Source: an uncultured Clostridia bacterium
GTDB lineage: Bacteria > Bacillota > Clostridia > Oscillospirales > Acutalibacteraceae
Length of the DNA: 5,840 nucleotides
NCBI GenBank assembly: GCA_937915775.1
Contig: CALGGQ010000384.1
Coordinates: 1 to 5,840 of the forward strand
Reading direction: 5' to 3'
The translations under genes and the position numbers were made by a program. The notes below the pieces were generated by a model, which saw only the letters and a list, made by a program, of their open reading frames with translations, was not told the origin of the DNA and made no database searches. Positions 1 to 4,992 of the stretch are shown one piece after another (the stretch's first letter is position 1; each line of letters starts with the position of its first letter).

Positions 1-126
1 AATTAATAAATTATTCACTTTTCGCCGTTTGCAAAGGATAAATGACGTTAATTTAGACAAATTAAACAATTAATGAACAGTTATTCGACGATTGTTGAGC
101 CACTTTTTGTGAAATCGCGCAGAGGC
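1..126. other. AT-rich intergenic stretch after mnmA, no gene seen
   Basis: This stretch lies downstream of the mnmA stop codon on the minus strand and runs to the window edge. It is AT-rich and contains only weak, A/T-only complementarity, for example around 61-75. I see no GC-rich stem followed by a T tract, so no intrinsic terminator for mnmA can be called. No start codon with a convincing ribosome site begins a gene here; the long plus-strand frame starting at 73 runs antisense through mnmA and is a shadow. Confidence 0.6.
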
Positions 127-1071
127 TTACAAAATCGTACCGCCGCCGAGAACGTACTCCCCGTCATAAAGAACAATCGCCTGCCCTCTCGTTACCGCTC
201 TGACAGGAGAATCAAAGTGATCCGCTTCCACATGAGTTGTCATCAAATCCTCATTACTGCCCAGAATGACTTTATTATTCGCCAAATCCTTATCAATGAC
301 ATAAACCGGCACGCCTGCTGCCACACCGAGCCCCTTCCGCTGCCCGATAGTATAGCGGATAATACCGTTATGACTGCCGAGGACGTTGCCGTATTTATCA
401 ACATAATCACCTTTCGGATAGGTATTGCCCGTGTGCTGCTCAATGAAGTGTGCATAATCGCCGTCCGGCACAAAGCAGATATCCTGGCTCTCCTTTTTGC
501 GCGCATTGATAAAGCCCTCGCGCTCGGCTATCTCTCTGATTTCGGCTTTGGTATATTCACCGAGCGGAAACAGTGTGTGCGAAAGCTGCTCCTGCGTTAA
601 AGAATAGAGAACGTAGCTTTGGTCTTTCGTTGTATCCTTACCGCGCTTCAGACAGTATCTGCCGTCCTTACATTCGACAGAGGCATAGTGACCTGTCACA
701 ACATAATCATACTGCAGCTCCTTCATGCGCTGCATCAGCTTTTCAAATTTCAGATAACGGTTGCAGTCAATACACGGATTGGGCGTGCCGCCGAGCTCAT
801 AGGTCTTGATAAACTTCTGAATAACCTTTTCTTCAAATTCATCCTTGAAATTAAAGACATAATAAGGCATACCGAGCCTGCGCGCCACATTGCGCGCGTC
901 CTCGATATCATCTGCGCTGCAGCAGGTCTTTTCTCTGCTGAGCCCAATATCCTCATTGTCATACAGCTTCATCGTGGCGCCGATACACTCGTACCCCTGC
1001 TGCTTCATAAAATAAGCGGCAACGCTGGAATCAACACCGCCGCTCATAGCTATAATCGCTTTTTTCATCAT
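127..1071 (-). CDS. mnmA: tRNA 2-thiouridine(34) synthase MnmA, with a shortened C-terminal domain
   Basis: MnmA is the cytoplasmic enzyme that activates U34 of Lys, Glu and Gln tRNAs with ATP and replaces oxygen with sulfur delivered from IscS through relay proteins. Visible here are the N-terminal PP-loop SGGVDSS (residues 10-16), the NPCIDCN motif with the expected catalytic Cys100, TGHYA at 126-130, the second catalytic Cys199 in SQDICFVPDG, and IGQRKGLG at 242-249 leading into the C-terminal domain. The ending VLYDGEYVLGGGTI is the normal family terminus. The protein is 314 residues, while family members are usually about 350-380; the shortfall sits between residues 285 and 290, where roughly 45 residues of the beta-barrel are absent (see findings). 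The start overlaps the nadA stop as TAATG, followed at once by a second ATG, so Met1 or Met2 may be used; the ribosome site is weak, which suggests translational coupling. Confidence 0.93.
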   Translation of the reverse strand: MMKKAIIAMSGGVDSSVAAYFMKQQGYECIGATMKLYDNEDIGLSREKTCCSADDIEDARNVARRLGMPYYVFNFKDEFEEKVIQKFIKTYELGGTPNPCIDCNRYLKFEKLMQRMKELQYDYVVTGHYASVECKDGRYCLKRGKDTTKDQSYVLYSLTQEQLSHTLFPLGEYTKAEIREIAEREGFINARKKESQDICFVPDGDYAHFIEQHTGNTYPKGDYVDKYGNVLGSHNGIIRYTIGQRKGLGVAAGVPVYVIDKDLANNKVILGSNEDLMTTHVEADHFDSPVRAVTRGQAIVLYDGEYVLGGGTIL

Positions 1072-1985
1072 TATCCGAGTTCAATCATTTTATCAATACA
1101 GCGCTTGGCGCCGATGCGTACTGCTTCATCCAGTTCAATTTCTTCTCCGCCGGTACCCTCGCAACAGTGCAGCACGTCCATCAAGGTAGTCGCTTTCATA
1201 TTGCTGCAGATACAGCTTTTTGACAGCGGATAGAAGCATTTTTCGGGGCACGCCATCTGAAGATGCGTCACAATGCTGTTTTCCGTACCAATGATAAATT
1301 CTTTTGCCTCGCTCTGCTTGGCAAAGTCCATAATGCCGGTGGTAGAGCCGACGTAATCCGCCAGTTCAACAACCTCCGGCTTACATTCGGGATGAACAAG
1401 GAACAGCGCTTCGGGATGCGCCGCTTTCGCCTTTTTCACGTCCTCAGCGCTCATTCTGGCATGCGTTGGGCAGCCGCCGTTCAGGAGTTTAAACTCTTTT
1501 TCGGGAAGCTGCTTCTGAATCCAGTCACCGAGATTACAATCGGGAATAAAGAGGATTTTATCCGAATCGAGCTTGCGGCAGATTTTGAGAGCAGATGAAG
1601 AAGTCACGCAGACATCGCAGACCGTTTTCAGTTCGCTGGTCGTGTTGATATAGGCAACAACGGTATAATCGGGATAAAGCTCCTTGACAGCTTCTATCGT
1701 CTGCTTATCCATCATTTCCGCCATCGGGCAGCCGGCAGTCGGATTGGAGAGAATAACCGTTTTATCGGGCGATAAGATTTTGCACGTTTCCGCCATAAAA
1801 CGAACGCCGCACATAATCACTGTCTGATTGCTGACCTTGGACGCTGAAACAGAAAGACCAAAGCTGTCGCCCGTAAAATCGGCAACCTCTAAGATTTCCG
1901 GCGACTGATAACAGTGCGCCAGAATGCAAATATCCTTTTCCTTTTTCAGCTCCATTATCCGCTGCTGAATCTCACGAATTGTCAT
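1071..1985 (-). CDS. nadA: quinolinate synthase NadA
   Basis: NadA condenses iminoaspartate with dihydroxyacetone phosphate to quinolinate in de novo NAD synthesis and needs a [4Fe-4S] cluster. From the chosen start the protein has 304 residues, the usual size for the short bacterial form. Recognisable motifs are ILAHCYQ (21-27), GDSFGLS (39-45), MCGVRFMAETCKIL (58-71), NPTAGCPMA (81-89), the GGCPTHARM segment (170-178) and SCICSNMK (257-264). By family alignment Cys86, Cys172 and Cys260 are the likely cluster ligands. The frame stays open to 2042, but the ATG at 1983-1985 is preferred: GGAGGG (1992-1997) lies 6 bases upstream, and the extra 19 residues would run through a promoter and hairpin. 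No nadB or nadC is in the window, so the iminoaspartate source is encoded elsewhere. The cluster requirement explains its place after iscS and iscU. Confidence 0.96.
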   Translation of the reverse strand: MTIREIQQRIMELKKEKDICILAHCYQSPEILEVADFTGDSFGLSVSASKVSNQTVIMCGVRFMAETCKILSPDKTVILSNPTAGCPMAEMMDKQTIEAVKELYPDYTVVAYINTTSELKTVCDVCVTSSSALKICRKLDSDKILFIPDCNLGDWIQKQLPEKEFKLLNGGCPTHARMSAEDVKKAKAAHPEALFLVHPECKPEVVELADYVGSTTGIMDFAKQSEAKEFIIGTENSIVTHLQMACPEKCFYPLSKSCICSNMKATTLMDVLHCCEGTGGEEIELDEAVRIGAKRCIDKMIELG

Positions 1986-1991
1986 ACGCGT

Positions 1992-1997
1992 CCCTCC
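1992..1997 (-). promoter_or_regulatory. ribosome binding site that fixes the nadA start
   Basis: On the minus strand GGAGGG ends 6 bases before the ATG at 1985. It is the only strong Shine-Dalgarno sequence near the 5' end of this frame and decides for the shorter 304-residue NadA over the longer open frame starting at 2042. Confidence 0.85.
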
Positions 1998-2001
1998 ACT
2001 C

Positions 2002-2030
2002 AAAAAAGGCGTTACCGGTTTGTAACGCCT
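2002..2030 (-). terminator. hairpin with T tract between iscU and nadA (terminator, possibly also an operator)
   Basis: The minus strand reads AGGCGTTAC, a 6-base loop, GTAACGCCT, then a run of T: a perfect 9-bp stem (2007-2015 with 2022-2030) followed by six T (2007-2002, the first shared with the stem). This is the form of an intrinsic terminator and lies 26 bases after the iscU stop. Its upstream arm starts directly after the nadA -10 box, so it also sits where a repressor operator would be. Both roles are inferred from shape alone. Confidence 0.7.
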
Positions 2031-2059
2031 ATTATATATCATTTATAAAGTTAAATCAA
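2031..2059 (-). promoter_or_regulatory. predicted sigma-A promoter for nadA-mnmA
   Basis: The minus strand shows TTGATT (2054-2059), a 17-base spacer and a perfect TATAAT (2031-2036). The -35 box overlaps the iscU stop codon (2056-2058). The expected transcription start is near 2023-2024, leaving an untranslated leader of about 38 bases with the GGAGGG ribosome site. It would let nadA-mnmA be expressed apart from iscS-iscU. Confidence 0.72.
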
Positions 2060-2472
2060 TCATTTATTTGTTCCAGCGTTTCGGGGTCGTATTTGATACC
2101 GGAGCGGTCGTAATAATCCTTCACGGCTTCCTTAATCGCTTCCTCCGCGAGAACGGAGCAGTGAATTTTTACCGGCGGGAGACCGTCAAGCGCTTCTACC
2201 ACGGCTTTATTGGAAAGCGCAATCGCTTCGCTGACCGGCTTGCCTTTAATCAAGCAGGTTGCCATCGAGCTGGAAGCAATCGCAGAAGCGCAGCCGAAGG
2301 TGTTGAACTTCACATCCTCGATGATACCGTTATCATCCACCTTCAGATAGATTTTCATAATATCGCCGCATTTGGCATTGCCGACCTCGCCGACGCCGTT
2401 GGCGTCATCGAGCTTGCCGACATTACGCGGGTTTACAAAATGGTCCATAACCTTTTCCGAATAGAGTGCCAT
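2056..2472 (-). CDS. iscU: Fe-S cluster assembly scaffold IscU/NifU N-domain type
   Basis: IscU is the cytoplasmic scaffold on which sulfur from IscS and iron are built into [2Fe-2S] and [4Fe-4S] clusters before transfer to target enzymes. The 138-residue protein has the three conserved scaffold cysteines: Cys35 in NAKCGD with the neighbouring Asp37, Cys61 in TFGCASAIASSS, and Cys105 in the LPPVKIHCSVLAEEA motif, preceded by His104. There is no insertion between the second and third cysteines, so it is IscU/NifU-like rather than SufU. It is a stand-alone scaffold domain, without the central and C-terminal domains of full-length NifU. Its ATG shares the final A of the iscS stop (TAATG at 2474-2470), and a GAGG lies 10 bases upstream inside the end of iscS, so the two are translationally coupled, which fits their direct protein contact. 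The name nifU is equally defensible. Confidence 0.95.
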   Translation of the reverse strand: MALYSEKVMDHFVNPRNVGKLDDANGVGEVGNAKCGDIMKIYLKVDDNGIIEDVKFNTFGCASAIASSSMATCLIKGKPVSEAIALSNKAVVEALDGLPPVKIHCSVLAEEAIKEAVKDYYDRSGIKYDPETLEQIND

Positions 2473-3653
2473 TATTCAATTACCTCACCTTTCTGAATTC
2501 TTTCCCAAACGGGAGATATGGAGCGAAGATACGGAACGACCTGGTGAATCGCTTTCACGATGAATTCCGCTTCTTCTTTCGTGTTATATTCGCTCAGCGA
2601 AATACGCAGCGAGCCGTGCGCTATGGCAACGGGAACACCGAGCGCGAGCAGCACATGCGACGGGTCAAGCGAGCCGCTGGTGCAGGCAGAGCCGGAGGAG
2701 GCGCAGATACCGTTTTGGTCGAGCAGCAACAGCAGGCTCTCCCCTTCAATGCCCTCAAAGCACATATTGACCGTACCGGGCAGACGATGCGCTAAATCGC
2801 CGTTCACAAACGATTTTTCAATATCCGCCACGCCGTCAATAATGATATCACGCAGAGAGGATACATAGGCAGCGTTCTTATCCAAATTAGTAACCGCTTC
2901 CTCCAACGCTGCCGTCATTCCGGCAATGCCGTAGGTGTATTCCGTGCCGGCGCGCTTATTACGCTCCTGTGCGCCGCCGTGAATCAAGCTCTGCAGCGCC
3001 GTACCCTTTTTACAGTAAAGGAAGCCGACGCCCTTCGGGCCGTGGAACTTATGAGCAGAAACAGAAAGTAAATCGCAGTTCATCGCCTTAACATCCACGG
3101 GAATATGACCGACAGCCTGCACCGCGTCCGTATGGAACAGCACACCCTTTTCTTTACAGAGCTTGCCGATTTCCTCAATTGGTTGCAAGGTTCCGATCTC
3201 GTTATTCGCCGTCATAATCGTCACCAGTGCTGTATCCTCACGGATAGCGGCAGCAACATCCTCCACGCGAACGACGCCCTCTTTATATACATCCAGCAGC
3301 GTAATTTCATAGCCCTGCTTTTCAAGCTGCTCCAGCGTGTGCAGCACGGCGTGATGCTCAAACTTACTGGATATTATGTGTTTTTTATTTTTCTTAGCGC
3401 CGAGCGCTGCAGCCGTCTGAATTGCCTGGTTGTCCGCCTCCGAGCCGCCGGAGGTAAAATAGATTTCACCAGGTGAAGCATTGATACAGGCGGCAATGCG
3501 TTCCCTGCAGTCCTCAACGTATTCCTTTGCCTTCTGCCCGATATGATGGAGCGATGATGGGTTGCCGTAATGCTCCTGCATCAGCGGCAGCATCGCCTGT
3601 AAGGCGGTATCGCTTAATTTCGTCGTGGCAGCATTATCTGCATAAATCGTCAT
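2472..3653 (-). CDS. iscS: cysteine desulfurase IscS/NifS
   Basis: This PLP enzyme converts L-cysteine to L-alanine and holds the sulfur as a persulfide for IscU, for thiolated tRNA synthesis and for other acceptors. The 393-residue length is normal. Visible motifs are the N-terminal YADNAATTK (4-12), TSGGSEADNQAI (67-78) for PLP phosphate binding, EHHAVL with the His that stacks on PLP (His100), DAVQAVGHIPVD (176-187), the PLP Schiff-base Lys202 in SAHKFHGPKG, and the active-site Cys324 in SSGSACTSGSLDPSHVL on the mobile loop. The SGSACTSG form and the loop length place it with group I (IscS/NifS) rather than SufS. The ATG at 3653 is preceded by AAGGA with 8 bases of spacing and yields the expected MTIYADNAATT beginning. 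It is the first gene of the iscS-iscU unit, behind its own promoter with paired dyads. Confidence 0.96.
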   Translation of the reverse strand: MTIYADNAATTKLSDTALQAMLPLMQEHYGNPSSLHHIGQKAKEYVEDCRERIAACINASPGEIYFTSGGSEADNQAIQTAAALGAKKNKKHIISSKFEHHAVLHTLEQLEKQGYEITLLDVYKEGVVRVEDVAAAIREDTALVTIMTANNEIGTLQPIEEIGKLCKEKGVLFHTDAVQAVGHIPVDVKAMNCDLLSVSAHKFHGPKGVGFLYCKKGTALQSLIHGGAQERNKRAGTEYTYGIAGMTAALEEAVTNLDKNAAYVSSLRDIIIDGVADIEKSFVNGDLAHRLPGTVNMCFEGIEGESLLLLLDQNGICASSGSACTSGSLDPSHVLLALGVPVAIAHGSLRISLSEYNTKEEAEFIVKAIHQVVPYLRSISPVWERIQKGEVIE

Positions 3654-3676
3654 ATTGCATTTCCTTTCAATTATCT

Positions 3677-3693
3677 CCTACTTACTTGGTAGG
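3677..3693. promoter_or_regulatory. 17-nt dyad, downstream operator candidate of iscS
   Basis: On the minus strand the site is CCTAC, 7 bases, GTAGG, a perfect 5-7-5 dyad at about +7 to +23 of the predicted iscS transcript. It shares size and half-site sequence with the dyad at 3722-3738. The placement suits repression by a dimeric regulator; an Rrf2-family protein (IscR-like or CymR-like) is the natural guess for an isc operon, but no such gene is in the window. Confidence 0.6.
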
Positions 3694-3705
3694 ATTTCAA
3701 AAGGT

Positions 3706-3734
3706 ACTATACACCTTAATTCCTACTTTGTCAA
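3706..3734 (-). promoter_or_regulatory. predicted sigma-A promoter of iscS-iscU
   Basis: The minus strand has a perfect TTGACA (3729-3734), a 17-base spacer and TATAGT (3706-3711). The expected start near 3699 gives a leader of about 46 bases containing the downstream dyad and an AAGGA ribosome site. A further 5-7-5 dyad (AAGGT-N7-ACCTT, 3701-3717) covers the -10 box. Both -35 and -10 are strong, so the promoter is likely held down by a repressor rather than weak by itself. Confidence 0.8.
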
Positions 3735-3738
3735 TAGG
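3722..3738. promoter_or_regulatory. 17-nt dyad, operator candidate over the iscS -35 box
   Basis: On the minus strand the site reads CCTAT, 7 bases, GTAGG, with one mismatch in the dyad. It fully covers the TTGACA -35 box. The half-sites match those of the dyad at 3677-3693, whose centre is 45 bp away, close to four helical turns. Binding here would block RNA polymerase. Confidence 0.58.
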
Positions 3739-3747
3739 TTTTAATAA

Positions 3748-3778
3748 ACAAAAAGAAAAAGATGTGAATTTCACACCT
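3748..3778 (-). terminator. intrinsic terminator of the transporter-radical SAM unit
   Basis: Directly after the TAA of the radical SAM gene the minus strand forms a stem AGGTGTGAA / TTCACATCT (3760-3778, one G-T pair, very small A/T loop) followed by CTTTTTCTTTTTG. It separates this unit from the iscS promoter, which begins about 10 bases further on. Confidence 0.78.
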
Positions 3779-4390
3779 TTATCTTCCCCGCGCAAAGGAG
3801 CGAATTATAAACCTTGCCCCGAGCGATTCACAGATTTTCCTTGACTTCTCTATATCCTCCTCTGAGATAACGTCAACGACGGTCATACGCACCTTGTTTC
3901 CCTGCTCCACGCATTCCTTAGTGAACTGCAGCATGGCGTCAAAGGCTTTTCCGGGAAAAATATTGCGCGTGATTTTGTCGTATTTTTCGCTGTCCGTTTC
4001 ATTGAGCGAAACGGAAATGATATCAACATTTTCACAGATTTCCTGCGCCGTCGGTCTACCGTTAATCAAATCGGACAAGCCGTTGGTATTGATGCGCAGC
4101 TTTATGGCGGGATACTTCTCTTTCATATACTTTGCCGTTTTCAGCAGGTTTTCAAGCGCATTGGTCGGCTCGCCGTAACCGCAAAAAACAACCTCGTTCA
4201 CGTCCGTAAAATCATAACCGTCAATCGCCGCCTTAATATCCTCAAAGCTCGGTTCCTCATCAAACCAAAGCCGCTTTGCATCGCCGACGGCGTCGCCCTT
4301 TTTTCTGATACAAAACGCGCAACTACAGGGGCATTTGTTTGTAATATTGAAATATGTGCCGCCCTCCAGCGTATAGATAATATCTGCCAT
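3779..4390 (-). CDS. small radical SAM protein, TatD-associated type
   Basis: Radical SAM enzymes cleave S-adenosylmethionine with a [4Fe-4S] cluster to start radical chemistry. From the preferred start the protein has 203 residues. The motif CPCSCAFCIRKKGD contains C-x3-C-x2-C (Cys20, Cys24, Cys27) for the cluster, with one additional Cys22 inside it. VVFCGYGEPT (67-76) is the GEP-like SAM-binding segment, and RINTNGLSDLINGR and SVSLNETDSEKY follow the usual barrel strands. The overall pattern resembles the TatD-linked radical SAM family, whose substrate is unknown; no tatD gene is in this window. There is no room for a second (SPASM) cluster domain. A GTG at 4396 is possible, but the ATG at 4390 has GAGG (4398-4401) 7 bases upstream and is preferred. 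It starts 2 bases after the transporter stop codon, so the two are co-translated. A role in modifying or salvaging the transported compound is inference. QueE and activase families were considered but fit less well. Confidence 0.88.
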   Translation of the reverse strand: MADIIYTLEGGTYFNITNKCPCSCAFCIRKKGDAVGDAKRLWFDEEPSFEDIKAAIDGYDFTDVNEVVFCGYGEPTNALENLLKTAKYMKEKYPAIKLRINTNGLSDLINGRPTAQEICENVDIISVSLNETDSEKYDKITRNIFPGKAFDAMLQFTKECVEQGNKVRMTVVDVISEEDIEKSRKICESLGARFIIRSFARGR

Positions 4391-4392
4391 AT

Positions 4393-4899
4393 TCACGCCT
4401 CGAAACTAAACTTTTCTCTGATTTTTGCCTTATCAAACGCCGCAGCAAGCAATATAAAGATTACCGCAGAGCCAAGCGCCTGAATGAGATTGCCGGGGAT
4501 ATCGACCACGGCATACGCTTTATCAATCACCAAATCCGCGATGAAATAACCGCCGACAGAAATAACGCCGGACAGTAGCGTCATCAGCGCCGTTCTGACG
4601 GACAGGAATTGACTCTGCTTTCTTCTTACCGCAATAAACGGAATGGCTATCAGTATTTTTACAATAACGGTTGCCGGCGCGTACATCACATAACCGCCTG
4701 CGATATCGGCAAGCCCTTCGCCAAGCGCTCCTGCGATCAGTGCCCACGGCGCGCCGAGATACAGCGCACAGAGATAGACGAGCGCATCGCCGAAATGCAC
4801 ATAGCCCGAAGCGACGGGAAACTTGACAAACATGGTCAGCACGAATATCATTGCCGCAAACATTCCGCTGACTGCCGCTTTTTTCACCTTTGGATTCAT
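4393..4899 (-). CDS. ECF transporter S component, riboflavin/HmpT-like (PF07155-like) family, substrate unknown
   Basis: S components are small membrane proteins that bind a vitamin or related micronutrient and pair with a shared EcfA-EcfA'-EcfT module to import it. The 168-residue protein is almost wholly hydrophobic, with about six membrane segments near residues 8-27, 38-50, 52-70, 74-92, 103-124 and 132-156. The first helix carries small-residue (Ala/Gly/Ser) spacing typical of contact with EcfT. The VHFGDALVYL (34-43), ALGEGLADIAGGY (58-70) and APATVIVK (74-81) motifs match the PF07155-type S components. No ECF energising genes are nearby, so it would use a module encoded elsewhere (group II arrangement). 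The frame extends to a TTG at 4917, but the ATG at 4899 has AAGGGGGG (4906-4913) 6 bases upstream. It is the first gene of a two-gene unit with the radical SAM protein and diverges from a MocR regulator. Confidence 0.85.
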   Translation of the reverse strand: MNPKVKKAAVSGMFAAMIFVLTMFVKFPVASGYVHFGDALVYLCALYLGAPWALIAGALGEGLADIAGGYVMYAPATVIVKILIAIPFIAVRRKQSQFLSVRTALMTLLSGVISVGGYFIADLVIDKAYAVVDIPGNLIQALGSAVIFILLAAAFDKAKIREKFSFEA

Positions 4900-4905
4900 A
4901 ATGAT

Positions 4906-4913
4906 CCCCCCTT
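4906..4913 (-). promoter_or_regulatory. ribosome binding site that fixes the S component start
   Basis: AAGGGGGG on the minus strand ends 6 bases before the ATG at 4899. The in-frame TTG at 4917 lies upstream of this site and has no site of its own, so the 168-residue product is chosen. Confidence 0.8.
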
Positions 4914-4925
4914 GCAATTTGTTTA

Positions 4926-4953
4926 TTGACAGTATATACTATAACTGCATACT
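4926..4953 (+). promoter_or_regulatory. predicted promoter of the MocR regulator
   Basis: The plus strand shows a perfect TTGACA (4926-4931), a 16-base spacer and CATACT (4948-4953), a fair -10 box. The expected start near 4960 leaves about 33 bases before the ATG. It overlaps the opposing promoter of the S component. Confidence 0.6.
4931..4940. promoter_or_regulatory. 10-bp palindrome in the divergent promoter, candidate MocR operator
   Basis: AGTATATACT is a perfect palindrome placed between the two promoters' core elements; an ATACT half-site is repeated at 4949-4953. It touches the MocR -35 box on one strand and the S component -10 box on the other. MocR regulators commonly bind repeated sites in the intergenic region shared with their target, so this is a plausible operator, although the sequence is A/T-rich and could arise by chance. 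Confidence 0.42.
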
Positions 4954-4966
4954 TTTCTATACACAA
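4938..4966 (-). promoter_or_regulatory. predicted promoter of the S component-radical SAM unit
   Basis: The minus strand shows TTGTGT (4961-4966), a 17-base spacer and TATAGT (4938-4943). The -35 box is weak, as often seen at promoters that need an activator. It lies almost completely within the span of the opposing MocR promoter and its leader. Confidence 0.58.
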
Positions 4967-4992
4967 TTTTAACAATATTTTAGGGTACAGAT

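Noticed and set aside
1..126. An intrinsic terminator for mnmA
   Set aside because: Only short A/T-rich complementarity and a 3-bp CAC/GTG pairing are visible, with no stable stem and T tract.
73..1233. Plus-strand open frames at 73-600, 573-809 and 619-1233
   Set aside because: They run antisense through mnmA and the end of nadA. They lack ribosome sites and recognisable motifs, while the minus strand encodes clear families there.
1986..2042. N-terminal extension of NadA by 19 residues from an ATG at 2042
   Set aside because: It would start before the -10 box of the predicted promoter, run through the hairpin, and has no ribosome site; GGAGGG supports the start at 1985.
1263..3476. Plus-strand open frames inside nadA, iscU and iscS (1263-1598, 2068-2496, 2466-2795, 2560-2868, 3105-3476)
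   Set aside because: They are antisense shadows of well conserved enzymes, with no family signal or translation start context.
3654..3700. A T-box or other riboswitch in the iscS leader
   Set aside because: The predicted leader is only about 46 bases and shows just a short dyad; there is no T-box sequence or antiterminator fold.
4391..4396. GTG start for the radical SAM protein with a GTGA overlap
   Set aside because: The GAGG site would be only 1 base away from the GTG but is 7 bases from the ATG at 4390.
3527..4929. Plus-strand frames at 3527-3844, 3894-4178 and 4609-4929
   Set aside because: They lie antisense to iscS, the radical SAM gene and the S component gene. The first crosses the iscS promoter and a terminator, and none has a supported start.
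4523..4975. Minus-strand frame of 150 codons overlapping the S component gene
   Set aside because: It is an alternative frame of the S component gene, rich in Arg and Cys, and its start lies upstream of the predicted promoter.
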